A stretch of DNA of 64,000 bases from Marinobacter sp. F4216. GTDB lineage: Bacteria > Pseudomonadota > Gammaproteobacteria > Pseudomonadales > Oleiphilaceae. Location of the stretch: positions 248,001-312,000 of the forward strand of contig NZ_JAIOUO010000003.1 in the NCBI RefSeq assembly GCF_019931195.1. The letters are read 5' to 3'. Within the stretch, counting starts at the first letter, position 1, and the number at the start of each line of letters is the position of its first letter. Below, piece by piece: positions 8,526 to 17,823 of the stretch. The translations under genes were made by a program, and so were the position numbers. The notes under the pieces are model-generated. The model was not told the DNA's origin. It searched no databases and saw only the letters and a list, made by a program, of their open reading frames with translations.

Positions 8526-9448
8526 TTCTTAAAGACGCCTACAACTTTTTCTCCGTCAAACACAAGAAGAGAAGTTATACGCTGCCTTTCCATAAGTACC
8601 AACGCATCTTCCACCCGAGTACCAACTTTAACCATTGTGGGATTTCGAGTCATAAAGTCTGAAGCGCATCGGTCAAACATCTTATTTCCAAATTCTTCGA
8701 TTACCCGCCTAACATCGCCATCTGTCACGATTCCCCAGCCCTTAGATGAGTCCACAATGGCCAGCCCTAAACTCCCTACTGTCATCGCGTGTATAACATC
8801 CAGAACCTTTGATTCCTCTGAAACGACCGGAAGCTCCTCATTAACCATCTCGTCTTCCACGCGGCCTAGCAGCCGCCGTCCAAGCGACCCACCGGGATGA
8901 AACCGGGCAAAATGTTCAGGCTGGAAATTGCGAGCTTTCATTAAAGTAACAGCTAGCGCATCGCCCATTGCAAGTGTGGCTGTCGTTGAAGAAGTTGGAG
9001 CAAGTTGCAGAGGACAAGCTTCTTTTCTCACACCAATGTCCAAATGGTAATCGGACGCCTTCGCCAACGTAGAATTATCATTACCAGTGAGACCTATCAG
9101 AAGATTGCCATTACTCTTCAAAAAGGAAATCAATTTGATCACTTCATCAGTTTCGCCTGAGTTTGATATGGCCATAAAAATGTCTTCGGGTGTTACCATA
9201 CCAAGGTCGCCATGATATGCCTCTCCGGGGTGCATAAAAAAGCTTGGCGTACCGGTACTAGCAAAAGTAGCAGCAATTTTTTTACCAATGATCCCTGATT
9301 TCCCCATCCCACAGACAATTACCCGACCAGACGAGCAAAGAATTTTATCAACAGAATGGGAAAAATCACTATCTAACCTTGCTCCCAAACTCTGGATAGC
9401 ATTTGCCTCGGCTTCAAAAACACCTTTTGCAATGTCAATATATCCCAC
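8522..9448 (-). CDS. kpsF: KpsF/KdsD-type arabinose-5-phosphate isomerase (capsule copy)
   Basis: A SIS sugar-isomerase domain (CGMGKSGIIGKKIAATFAST near residue 47, then SNSGETDEV and PTSSTTATLAMGDALAV) is followed by paired CBS domains. The family interconverts ribulose-5-phosphate and arabinose-5-phosphate, the first step to KDO. It clearly resembles the housekeeping KdsD at 58329-59309, but the protein stops at VVGVFKK, about eleven residues earlier, without the usual MHDLLRAGV tail of the second CBS motif. Translation uses a GTG at 9448. No KDO-8-phosphate synthase is in the locus, so it may supply KDO to the capsule using core enzymes, or act on another sugar phosphate. Confidence 0.85.
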   Translation of the reverse strand: MGYIDIAKGVFEAEANAIQSLGARLDSDFSHSVDKILCSSGRVIVCGMGKSGIIGKKIAATFASTGTPSFFMHPGEAYHGDLGMVTPEDIFMAISNSGETDEVIKLISFLKSNGNLLIGLTGNDNSTLAKASDYHLDIGVRKEACPLQLAPTSSTTATLAMGDALAVTLMKARNFQPEHFARFHPGGSLGRRLLGRVEDEMVNEELPVVSEESKVLDVIHAMTVGSLGLAIVDSSKGWGIVTDGDVRRVIEEFGNKMFDRCASDFMTRNPTMVKVGTRVEDALVLMERQRITSLLVFDGEKVVGVFKK

Positions 9449-9625
9449 AACATCAAATTCCTATTTTAAAACCGACAAGAAAAATAATACCAGTTTGGTC
9501 ATCAAGTCATTTTATATTTACACAAATAATAGAACTTAAATCAAAATTATCTATCGTCAAAAGAATCAGAAACAACGAAACCTCTTAAATAATTACAAAC
9601 ACCGGATTCTATGCAAGAAAATTAA

Positions 9626-10648
9626 TTATCCAAACCTAGAGTATAGACGAACCAATTCACGAGAAAGTCTCGCACTTGTGTGGCGCTCTCTAATCGAACT
9701 AAGGTTAGCATCCGCCCTTGCCCAGGCACTTTCTTCTCCTCGTATTAGACAGCGAAACTCTTCATAAGCATCATCAACATTAGTAACAGTATTCAGTCCT
9801 TCTGAAGAAAAAGGACCGATATTCCGCAAAACTAATGGACGACTAACCTCAACCGCCTCCAACACTGAGACCGGAAATCCATCCCATTCTGCGCTATGAA
9901 AATAGACATCAAGCTTGGACAAAGCCTTAAGAACCTCCGAGCGTGGAGTCCAACCAGTTACTTTTACCCCGCACTTACGAAGAAACTTTTCACCGACTGG
10001 AGCCCCTCCTCCCAGCCAAACGAAATCCGCCTCATCTGCCAGCCGCTTAGATATTTCACCAAAAAACCTATAGCCCTTTTGATTTGTAATCCTGCCTACC
10101 ATGCCCACCTGCAGCCTGCCCTTTCTCTGAGCCGGTTTACTTTGGATATCAATTGGCTCACATATATTTACAAGCTCAAACACATCCCATTTACGACTCA
10201 GTGAAGCTGCAATCGAAGCCTCATCTTTACTACATCCAGCTAACACATGCGTCCTATGACTCAATACTCTTTCCAAAAACAAATATAAATATGACAGTCC
10301 AAACTTATCGTCTCGAAGAAATGAAAAACCATGAGGTGTATATATTACTGGGACGCCCAACTTCCAGCAAAATATTCTAACAAAAAATCCCGCAAAAGTA
10401 CTATGAACGTGAAGAACATCCGGATTTATTTCAACTACAAACCTTTTAAAATTTTTAATTGCAGAAATACTTCTTGAAACAAAGCAACTAGCTTTAAAAT
10501 TAGCATCCTCCTCCTCACCTGTAATATCCGAAGTTCGAACAGAAGCAAACAAATAATGCTCAAAACATGAAGATGACTTGACATAACTATTAATGGCAGT
10601 TGTCACACCAGCGCCCATTGACTCCGTGACATGAAGAACTTTAACCAA
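9626..10648 (-). CDS. GT4-family glycosyltransferase
   Basis: A 340-residue GT-B enzyme. Features are the N-terminal glycine-rich VLHVTESMGAGVTTAINSY, the acceptor-domain VLHVHSTFAG and PVIYTPHGFSFLRDDKF segments, the inter-domain VGMVGRITNQKG, and the C-terminal EWDGFPVSVLEAVEVSRPLV that corresponds to the EX7E donor site. The start appears to be a TTG at 10648 with GGGG eight bases upstream. The gene is in the AT-rich block, and 177 AT-rich bases with no clear promoter or terminator separate it from the downstream kpsF. It likely adds one sugar of the capsule repeat. Confidence 0.85.
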   Translation of the reverse strand: MVKVLHVTESMGAGVTTAINSYVKSSSCFEHYLFASVRTSDITGEEEDANFKASCFVSRSISAIKNFKRFVVEINPDVLHVHSTFAGFFVRIFCWKLGVPVIYTPHGFSFLRDDKFGLSYLYLFLERVLSHRTHVLAGCSKDEASIAASLSRKWDVFELVNICEPIDIQSKPAQRKGRLQVGMVGRITNQKGYRFFGEISKRLADEADFVWLGGGAPVGEKFLRKCGVKVTGWTPRSEVLKALSKLDVYFHSAEWDGFPVSVLEAVEVSRPLVLRNIGPFSSEGLNTVTNVDDAYEEFRCLIRGEESAWARADANLSSIRERHTSARLSRELVRLYSRFG

Positions 10649-10727
10649 TTATACAACCCCAAAAGACAAAAAATAAATAAAAAAATATAGATAAAACCAA
10701 AGCAAAAATAACAACAACATCACTTAA

Positions 10728-11777
10728 TTAATAAAACACTCGAACAAAACTATTAACAAATGAAAATACTCTTGGAAGCCTATCTTTTATAATCCTATAA
10801 CAATAACGAATAGCATATTCAAAATTCAAAAAAACAGATCTTTTTCCCAATTTTTCCCTACGTAAGGTTCCATTACGCTCCAATCTTTTAGCGCTCAGAA
10901 CCAATTCTTCATCGACAACCAAGCCAGCGCGACGGACACAATGCCACTCGGTTTCTGGGTAGCAAATATTAATAGCCATTTTAAATTCATTAATATTAGA
11001 AAACCTTAGCCCAAAATCCAAAAAATCTTCGTACCCCTTACGAAAATTAAGAATATAAACTCTCTTATTCGCCAATGAAGCCGTATGCAAAACACTGGAT
11101 GGTGGCGAAATGACTGCATCTACACATCCAATAACATCTGAAAACGGTGCATCCACGATATTCACCGGCTTTCGTTTCAGAGACGCGTTAATTTTACTTA
11201 ACAAATAATTATCGAAAATCCTAAGCGCAAAACTTTCCCCTCGCTTATCCAAGTACTCGATAACATCAACCAAAATCTTCGCCAAATCGTCTCTTTCCGT
11301 ATCATCAAAGTACGCCGTCTTCGCCGAGGTAATAAGGTATTTATATTTATCAACCGCTTTTTCATGACCTTCTTCCAACCCAAACGTCAAACGCTTGGGC
11401 AGGAATAAAACTGAATTGCCAAAGTTACTGGCAATATAGTCACGATGTTTTTTTGTGGGCGTAAATATAGTCGTATAACAATTTTCGGACAAAAGTCCAT
11501 CGACACGGGAAAGCACGAAAGGATTTTTTTCCGCATTCGCAAGATCAAAAATTCCATCCATCAAGAATATCGCGGGAATGCCTAATGACCTAGCATAACC
11601 ACACAACGTTCTACAGCTTGGATCGTGATCGATGGCGTTTACGACAAGGTCAAATTTTTTTAAAAAATGAGAAACATCTAAACTAACTAAAAAACCAAAC
11701 TGCGCGTCAATATCTGGAGTAACATCGATTCCTAACTCCTCAAAATAAGACTTTGGCTGTAAAAACAAAACCCTCAT
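10728..11777 (-). CDS. Unrecognised protein of the capsule locus, possibly a GT-B glycosyltransferase
   Basis: A 349-residue soluble protein beginning MRVLFLQPKSYFEELGIDV. I do not recognise a family with certainty. The order of segments (DLVVNAIDHDPSCRTLCGYA, then IPAIFLMDGIFD, later YKYLITSAKTAYFDDTERDD and DAVISPPSSVLHTASLANK) resembles the two Rossmann halves of GT-B or CDP-glycerol/polysialyltransferase-type enzymes, in which the PPSSVLHTA region would sit at the donor site. It is very AT-rich and lies between the Wzy-like gene and a GT4 gene. Transfer of a sugar or phosphorylated residue is an inference from context. Confidence 0.5.
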   Translation of the reverse strand: MRVLFLQPKSYFEELGIDVTPDIDAQFGFLVSLDVSHFLKKFDLVVNAIDHDPSCRTLCGYARSLGIPAIFLMDGIFDLANAEKNPFVLSRVDGLLSENCYTTIFTPTKKHRDYIASNFGNSVLFLPKRLTFGLEEGHEKAVDKYKYLITSAKTAYFDDTERDDLAKILVDVIEYLDKRGESFALRIFDNYLLSKINASLKRKPVNIVDAPFSDVIGCVDAVISPPSSVLHTASLANKRVYILNFRKGYEDFLDFGLRFSNINEFKMAINICYPETEWHCVRRAGLVVDEELVLSAKRLERNGTLRREKLGKRSVFLNFEYAIRYCYRIIKDRLPRVFSFVNSFVRVFY

Positions 11778-11782
11778 ATAAA

Positions 11783-12916
11783 CTATTTCCTATATGACTT
11801 TGTAGCGGAAAAAAACAAAAACAAAAACAGCCAATAAACAAAAAATGTGGGTCCATATCGTGAAAGAGAGAATATCACAAAAAATAAAACTCCACCTTTT
11901 TGACCTAAAGCAAAAAAAAGAACAAAGCCATAACTAAATATAGCAAACAACAAACCAAAACTATAAGCCACAAAGAAGAATGATCCATTACCAGTAACAT
12001 GGCCACACTCGTAGCATCCAGGAAAATTGGTGCCCAAACCATAACCGAAAAAAATGTTATAAAAATCGCCGGAAAAAAAGTAACGTAAATTATTTAATTT
12101 ATAAGAAGTCGAGCTATCAGATTCTGCACCACCTTCGAAACGATCTACAAGGTATCCAAACACATCTAGATACTTAAAAATAAAAAGAAAAATGGGCAGG
12201 AGAACCAGGATCAGAACAAGACTACCTCGCCTGCTGAACAGGTATTCTCTAAAAAAGGTCAAAGAGATACAAAAAAACAGGAAAACTCCAACAAATGAGA
12301 ACGTTAATGGAACTGAGAGCAGCGCAGCAAAGAAAATCCAATCATTCCTCTGGACTACTAAACGATATATAATCAAGGCCATAGATACGATTGTCGAATA
12401 TGCTCCAGGCTCCAGATGATACCCCGAAAACCGATAAAATTGGCCTAACTCCACCAACTGATAACTTTGCCGTGAAAAAGAAAATATCTTTCCATGGATA
12501 TACGTATTCTCGCCAAAAAATAGGACATTTAAAACCTGAACAAAAAATGCTAAAAGGTTTAATATCAGAAATATCCTTATCGGCGCCACCAAATCATCGA
12601 CTCGCCCCTTAACACTCAAATAATATATATACGAAATTATTGATGTAATAATTATTGATGAAGCGTCATTAAAAGATATCTGTAAGGAAAGTGTGGCAGG
12701 AATTAAATACAAAAGAAAAAAAACAAAATTTTTTACATCAAAATCATATAAAAAAATTTCTTTAAATCTCACACTAAACAGCAGAACACAAAAAAAAAGG
12801 CAAATTAAATAATATTTTGAATATATGCTTCCAGTAGCCGACTCTGTGGAGAACGACAAAAAAGTGAGGAATATGAAAAACAATGAAACTATAGAGGCTA
12901 ACCTATTAACCAACAT
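11783..12916 (-). CDS. Wzy-like polysaccharide polymerase (membrane protein)
   Basis: A 377-residue, very hydrophobic protein with about ten to eleven membrane segments and one longer periplasmic loop containing GGAESDSSTSYKLNNLRYF and IFFGYGLGTNFPGCYECGHV. The loop pattern, with glycine and tyrosine residues before a late helix pair, is that of O-antigen ligase/polymerase-type proteins. It starts at 12916, directly adjoining the stop of the upstream GT4 gene. Together with Wzx (7221-8525) and Wzc it would complete a Wzy-dependent pathway. Its base composition is among the most AT-rich in the window. Confidence 0.7.
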   Translation of the reverse strand: MLVNRLASIVSLFFIFLTFLSFSTESATGSIYSKYYLICLFFCVLLFSVRFKEIFLYDFDVKNFVFFLLYLIPATLSLQISFNDASSIIITSIISYIYYLSVKGRVDDLVAPIRIFLILNLLAFFVQVLNVLFFGENTYIHGKIFSFSRQSYQLVELGQFYRFSGYHLEPGAYSTIVSMALIIYRLVVQRNDWIFFAALLSVPLTFSFVGVFLFFCISLTFFREYLFSRRGSLVLILVLLPIFLFIFKYLDVFGYLVDRFEGGAESDSSTSYKLNNLRYFFSGDFYNIFFGYGLGTNFPGCYECGHVTGNGSFFFVAYSFGLLFAIFSYGFVLFFALGQKGGVLFFVIFSLSRYGPTFFVYWLFLFLFFSATKSYRK

Positions 12917-14041
12917 CTAAATATCCAAGTATCTTTTTACGACGCTAGCCACATCAAATTTTTCGTAATCAACTTCAAATATTGGGTAAATATTATTTGA
13001 GGCTCTCTGAATATTTTTCATAAGTTTCGTTTGATCATTAATAGAAAATATTTCAGAGTAGTACTTTTCCTGAACAACATCATATGCAGCCCCTCCACAC
13101 TCGCCTATAATCAGAGGTGTCTTTAGAAACTGCGCTTCTATCGCCAATGTCGGCAACCCCTCATAAAAACTATTTATAATTACGGCGGTGGCCTTGCAAA
13201 TAAAAGGATAGGGGTTGTCCAGAAACCCCATAAAATGAACGTTTTTTCTTATACCAAGCCTCTCGACTATCGTTTTTAGATTACTATATTCTGGCCCATC
13301 TCCAACAACTACCAATTGCTCCGAAACACCGGAATCCGCCCAGGTTTTTATGATAGACTCAAAGTTTTTTTCTTTCGATAGCCGTCCACAGAGGAGAAAA
13401 TATTTTTCTGGTATATTTTTGAAGACCTTAACTTTGGCAAGCCTTTCTACTCGCTCTTTATTTACGGGGTTATTGATAACCTCAATATTGTCAGCGGCGC
13501 TTCCAATAACTCTCTTCCAATCTTTTTTAACCCCATGAGAAACAGCGATCATTCGATCGGACAAAATGTTTTCAAGCCAAATAGAATTTAACTTTGACAA
13601 TAGATTTGATTTTTTAAATATAATCCTACTCTTCAAACTATGAGAAACGAAAACAAACCGCCCGTCATTAAACCGGTTAAAGTTTGAATAAGCCCCAAAC
13701 CCGCATAAAAACACTTTTTCTACATTGCCAAGCCTTGATACAAATCTAACAAATAGGGCGCGACTTAATGATCCAAAAATCCAACTGCCAAGAAACGGAA
13801 AAAAATAATTTAATGCTCTAGCCAACTTTCCAAATACGGAGTCTATGGGGAAAGAAAAGAACTCAGTCCTCACCTCAGAAAAACCTTTGTATTCTTGTTT
13901 TTCTCGGGAAAGCGATACAACTATTACATCATACAGACCCTGAACTTGTATTTCTTTCACTAATTCAGATGTAACAGTATTAATTCCGCCAATTGATAAG
14001 TTTCTCACGACAAATATTATTTTTGGCTTTAAATTTTCCAT
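12917..14041 (-). CDS. GT4-family glycosyltransferase
   Basis: A 374-residue GT-B glycosyltransferase. The N-terminus has KIIFVVRNLSIGGINTVTSE, the acceptor-side loop of GT4 enzymes. The middle shows FLLCGRLSKEKNFESII and VVGDGPEYSNLKTIV, and the C-terminal donor site is NSFYEGLPTLAIEAQFLKTP, matching the EX7E motif. Retaining transfer from a nucleotide sugar to the lipid-linked repeat unit in the cytoplasm is expected. It overlaps the upstream sulfotransferase gene by 13 bases and abuts the polymerase gene downstream, so it is in the middle of one transcript. Sugar specificity is not readable. Confidence 0.88.
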   Translation of the reverse strand: MENLKPKIIFVVRNLSIGGINTVTSELVKEIQVQGLYDVIVVSLSREKQEYKGFSEVRTEFFSFPIDSVFGKLARALNYFFPFLGSWIFGSLSRALFVRFVSRLGNVEKVFLCGFGAYSNFNRFNDGRFVFVSHSLKSRIIFKKSNLLSKLNSIWLENILSDRMIAVSHGVKKDWKRVIGSAADNIEVINNPVNKERVERLAKVKVFKNIPEKYFLLCGRLSKEKNFESIIKTWADSGVSEQLVVVGDGPEYSNLKTIVERLGIRKNVHFMGFLDNPYPFICKATAVIINSFYEGLPTLAIEAQFLKTPLIIGECGGAAYDVVQEKYYSEIFSINDQTKLMKNIQRASNNIYPIFEVDYEKFDVASVVKRYLDI

Positions 14042-14910
14042 GCAGATAAATCCCGCGCTAGAAGTTCCTCCAATTCCACAATTTCATCTCTAAATTCCAC
14101 CTCTAACTCCCTCTTAAAACTGGGCTTCATCGGTTCCCTAGGACCCTTTATTGTATTTAAGTCCAAAATAACGTCGTATAATTTAGTATGCCCTTTTCCT
14201 ATGAGCGCGCGTTTGAGAGTCTTTAGCCATGAAGGAGGGTGCCTCAGAATGCGTGAAATCCATGGGAATCGATTAACCTGATTTGGGTTGATGATGGCGT
14301 TATCGGATGTTAGAGGTTCTATCTCGAGGAATTTGCATAACTCGCTTGTTACGCTTTCATTTTCTTTCTTTAAATCGTCATAAAAGAAAACTTTAACCTG
14401 CCCCAGTGGAAAATAACTATACACTCGTTTCAGTTGGTCGGAGTAGGCGAACACCTCCCTGTAATTCAAAACTTTTGGACTTTTGCATACATTAGGAATA
14501 CCCTCTCCATGCTGCCTATTTCCTATTAATCGCCACGCACTTTCGAAATCTCGTTCCGTCTCATCCTGCGTATAAAGCAATTGCGAATGAAATGAATGGG
14601 CCGCTTCGACAGGGTTTCTTAAAATAACAACAATCTTCGCATTGGGATTATGGTTATATATATTACCCATTGCTACTGACGAGTACATATGAAATATTGA
14701 GGCATCACCAGTAATCTGATTCGACCTACGTTCCCTGTAGATATTTAAAAACTCTCTTTCGGTTTTGTGAGATTTGTATTTACCTAAGTCATCAGCGAAG
14801 AAATGTGGTTCCTTTTCCTCCGGAAGAAATACCTCAGGATGTTTTCTCAAATAATCATACAGTTTTGTGGTTCCACACTTTGGAGCACCAACAATAAAGA
14901 AATTGATCAT
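14029..14910 (-). CDS. PAPS-dependent sulfotransferase
   Basis: A 293-residue cytosolic sulfotransferase domain. The 5'-phosphosulfate loop is GAPKCGTTKLYDYL at residues 8-21, and the 3'-phosphate-binding motif is VVILRNPVEAAHSFHSQ near residue 100; both are standard for the family, which transfers sulfate from PAPS to hydroxyl groups. In a capsule operon the likely acceptor is a sugar of the repeat unit. PAP, the inhibitory by-product, would be removed by the CysQ protein encoded just upstream of rfaH in the same locus. The gene begins an AT-rich block after a 245-base gap from wzc in which I see no clear promoter. Confidence 0.85.
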   Translation of the reverse strand: MINFFIVGAPKCGTTKLYDYLRKHPEVFLPEEKEPHFFADDLGKYKSHKTEREFLNIYRERRSNQITGDASIFHMYSSVAMGNIYNHNPNAKIVVILRNPVEAAHSFHSQLLYTQDETERDFESAWRLIGNRQHGEGIPNVCKSPKVLNYREVFAYSDQLKRVYSYFPLGQVKVFFYDDLKKENESVTSELCKFLEIEPLTSDNAIINPNQVNRFPWISRILRHPPSWLKTLKRALIGKGHTKLYDVILDLNTIKGPREPMKPSFKRELEVEFRDEIVELEELLARDLSAWKI

Positions 14911-15155
14911 GCGTTATTCCGAACAAAGAATATAAAATATGACCTGAAATTTGTATGCCATTAAAATTACGACAGAATAAAACCAAAAAAGAATCCAATG
15001 GGCTTTATTCCATGGAACCTTCGAACAGCGCCACATTGTAGTTTTTACCCAAAGAAATTCTACGAAATTTTCCTATTTTTCAGCCGAAATAAAACCATCT
15101 GCAGGGAGCCCAATAGCTATAAAAATGACTTTTTGAAGACCCAAAAATAGTAAAA

Positions 15156-17360
15156 TCATGATTCTGTGGTTTTGTAGTCGTATAAATAGTATTCATATCC
15201 CGCTAACATTGGCCTTTTCTTAACGGCATTCAAAACACAACCATTTATACAAATACCAGCAAATTCTAGCTTTTTCTTGGCAAGTTCAATTTCCTTAATT
15301 GAGTTTACGCCGAATTTTGCAGTTAGCAGCGTTAACCCTACTTGTTGACCTATAATGGCGGAGTCAGTTACCGCCCCAATTGGTGGAGTATCAATAATGA
15401 CCCAATCATATTTTTCGGAAAGATCTTCAATGAGTTTAGAAAGGCGCTTGCTCTGCAATAGTTCTGAAGGGTTCGGAGCTACCGAACCCCTAGAAATAAA
15501 GTGGAGATATTCATCATTTGTAGGTTGAACGATTGTTTCCAACTGCACCTGATTGCTCAAAAAATCCGTCAACCCTCTCTCGTTGCCCACTCCCAAAGTA
15601 TTATGGGTGTATCCTCTCCGCATATCCGCATCTATCAACAATATTTTTTGCTGTGTTTGGGCAAAAACGGCTGCCAGATTCGCAGAAAGAAAGGATTTTC
15701 CAACTCTGGGACTGGGTCCTGTAATCATTAATACGTTTTTCTTCGCCTCTGTAACAGCAAATTTCAGACTGGTCCGAAGGCTCCGAAGCGACTCAATAGC
15801 CAAATCAGCAGGGTTCTCAGTTGCTAACAACCGCGCTTTTGGCGGATAGTTTTCGCTGCCCCGCTTTAACGCTTCTTTGCTCATTGCCTCCTGAGTCTGA
15901 GAAACCGGAAGAACGGCATAAACGGGTATTCCAATGGCTTCAATATCATCCGCACTCTCTACGCCTCGGTTAAACAAAGATTGGATGAGCACTAAAGCAG
16001 TACTAAATAAAACTCCCGTCATTATGCCAATTGCAATTATCAGAAGCTTTTTGGGGCTTACAGGCTGCTGAACATTAACTGCAGCCTTGTCTACAACGCG
16101 GACACTTCCAACTGTTCCTGCACGAACAATATCCAATTGCTGAATGTTCGACAGCATCTCCAGATAGATCTCATTGCCGACCTCCACATTACGGCGCAGC
16201 CGTACCAGTTCCTGCTGGGTTTCTGGAAGACCACCAATACGACTGTCCAGCTCCTGACGGCGCTCTTTCAGCTCCTCCATCTGGGAAGCCCAGGCCTTGT
16301 AGCGGGGGTGGCTCGGTCGGAAGCGCTGTTCGATTTCCGCTCGCTTGATTTCAAGCTCAGAAATCTGCTTCTCCAGCTCTACCACCTGCTCGAGAATGGC
16401 TTCGCCTTCGGCCGTAATGTCAATCGTTTCAGCACGAATCTGGAACTCATTCAGGCGCTCTTCCGCCGTTTCCAGTTCATGCTTCACTTCCGGCAGCTTT
16501 TTACGCAGGAAATCCAGCGACTTCGCAGCCTCTGCACTGTTGCGCTCAACATTCTGACGCACGTAATGGTTACCCACTTCGTTCAGCACGCGTTCAGCCA
16601 GTTGATAGTCGTTGTGCTGGTAGCTTAGTGAGATAATGCCCGAATCTTTCCCGACCTCACTGGCCCCAATGTCTTCCTGCAGTTCAGCGATCGCGCTGAA
16701 ACGGCGGCGTTTTGTTAACTCGAAAGTCGTGCCTGGGCGCGCCATGAGTTCTTTCACCGTCAAGGCGTAGTCACCTGACGTTTCGGCACGGCCAACAATC
16801 CCCTCCAATACCGGCTCGCCTTTACTGTTTTTCAGCAACCAGCCGGAATCAGTTGCATGCAGCGTCAGAGGGTCGCCATATTCCATGGCCGGCACTTCCA
16901 GCCGGGAAACTTCCAATACTTCACCACCCCAGGCGTACTGCTCACCCAGCAGAGGCTCCGCCAGCTCACCATCAGAGCCCACAAAGCGACGGGCAATGGC
17001 CTGGCCAACGACCGGGAAATGGTTCGGTTCCACCACAACATCCAGTCCCAGTTCGTCCACGACGTTGCCCAGAACTGCGCGGCTTTTGATGAGCTGGATT
17101 TCGGTGGTCGCGGTGGAGGCGGAACCAAGCAGGCTGGAAATGTCCTCCATGCCCGGCATGGAGGCCTGCTCATCCTCTACCTGAATAAGCGATGTGGCTT
17201 TGTAAACCGGCGTTGCCAACAGCGCATAGGCGACGCCAATGACGGTAAAGGCCAAGGTAATACTTGCGATCAGCCAACGGCTGTCCCACAAAGTGCCAAA
17301 TAGGGCCAGCAGGTCAATTTCGTCTTCATCCGGACGATGGGTAATCTTGGAGTCACTCAT
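15156..17360 (-). CDS. wzc: Polysaccharide co-polymerase / tyrosine autokinase
   Basis: The 734-residue Wzc controls capsule polymerisation and export. Residues 15-110 form the Wzz domain with the first membrane helix at about 30-50; coiled-coil-like helices occupy 280-400; the second helix is at 437-460. The BY-kinase follows with Walker A GPSPRVGKS (548-556), Walker A' LLIDADMR (574-581), Walker B VIIDTPP (654-660), and a C-terminal tyrosine cluster at 722, 724, 725, 727 and 729, the autophosphorylation sites. It follows wzb by five bases. Base composition drops sharply near 16.1 kb (around residue 420), between the periplasmic part and the second helix, which suggests a recombinant gene. 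Confidence 0.95.
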   Translation of the reverse strand: MSDSKITHRPDEDEIDLLALFGTLWDSRWLIASITLAFTVIGVAYALLATPVYKATSLIQVEDEQASMPGMEDISSLLGSASTATTEIQLIKSRAVLGNVVDELGLDVVVEPNHFPVVGQAIARRFVGSDGELAEPLLGEQYAWGGEVLEVSRLEVPAMEYGDPLTLHATDSGWLLKNSKGEPVLEGIVGRAETSGDYALTVKELMARPGTTFELTKRRRFSAIAELQEDIGASEVGKDSGIISLSYQHNDYQLAERVLNEVGNHYVRQNVERNSAEAAKSLDFLRKKLPEVKHELETAEERLNEFQIRAETIDITAEGEAILEQVVELEKQISELEIKRAEIEQRFRPSHPRYKAWASQMEELKERRQELDSRIGGLPETQQELVRLRRNVEVGNEIYLEMLSNIQQLDIVRAGTVGSVRVVDKAAVNVQQPVSPKKLLIIAIGIMTGVLFSTALVLIQSLFNRGVESADDIEAIGIPVYAVLPVSQTQEAMSKEALKRGSENYPPKARLLATENPADLAIESLRSLRTSLKFAVTEAKKNVLMITGPSPRVGKSFLSANLAAVFAQTQQKILLIDADMRRGYTHNTLGVGNERGLTDFLSNQVQLETIVQPTNDEYLHFISRGSVAPNPSELLQSKRLSKLIEDLSEKYDWVIIDTPPIGAVTDSAIIGQQVGLTLLTAKFGVNSIKEIELAKKKLEFAGICINGCVLNAVKKRPMLAGYEYYLYDYKTTES

Positions 17361-17365
17361 GGGGG

Positions 17366-17809
17366 TTACTTATCCAGGTATTTGAGCCAGGCATCGGAGG
17401 CCTGATCAATCAATTTGAACGCATGATCAAAGGCAGGGCGCTGCTGCCGGTAGGGATCTGGCACGGGCAGATCGTCGATCCATTTACCGAACAAAAAGGC
17501 TTTACCACGAACCTGCGGCGCCATGTCGTACAGATGTTTGAGGTGTTTCTCTTCCATGGCAAGAATCAAATCGGCGTGTGCCAGCATCTCTGCCGTAACC
17601 GGCCTTGCCCGATGGCCACCCGCATCAATGCCATGTTCGCGCAGCACCTCAACAGAGGTGGGGTCGGCGGGCTTACCCACCAGCGCGCCGACACCGGCCG
17701 ACTCAATAGCGATGTCCGGTTTGTGCGCCAGCTTGTGTTTCAGGAGGTACTCGCCCATCGGGCTACGGCATATGTTGCCCACACAAATCACGAGAATGCG
17801 TTTAAACAT
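17366..17809 (-). CDS. wzb: Low-molecular-weight protein-tyrosine phosphatase
   Basis: A 147-residue phosphatase with the active-site P-loop CVGNICRSP near the N-terminus and the general-acid motif LPVPDPYRQQRPAF near the end. Length and both motifs match Wzb/Etp enzymes. It dephosphorylates the tyrosine tail of Wzc, and cycling of that state is needed for polymer assembly. It sits between wza and wzc with gaps of 14 and 5 bases, the classic wza-wzb-wzc order. Confidence 0.95.
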   Translation of the reverse strand: MFKRILVICVGNICRSPMGEYLLKHKLAHKPDIAIESAGVGALVGKPADPTSVEVLREHGIDAGGHRARPVTAEMLAHADLILAMEEKHLKHLYDMAPQVRGKAFLFGKWIDDLPVPDPYRQQRPAFDHAFKLIDQASDAWLKYLDK

Positions 17810-17823
17810 GGCGTTGGTTACTG

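Noticed and set aside
14911-15155. Promoter or terminator in the wzc-sulfotransferase gap
   Set aside because: The DNA is AT-rich and offers many weak TATATT-like boxes without a matching -35. The only dyad (CCATGG/CCATTGG) is too weak to call a terminator.
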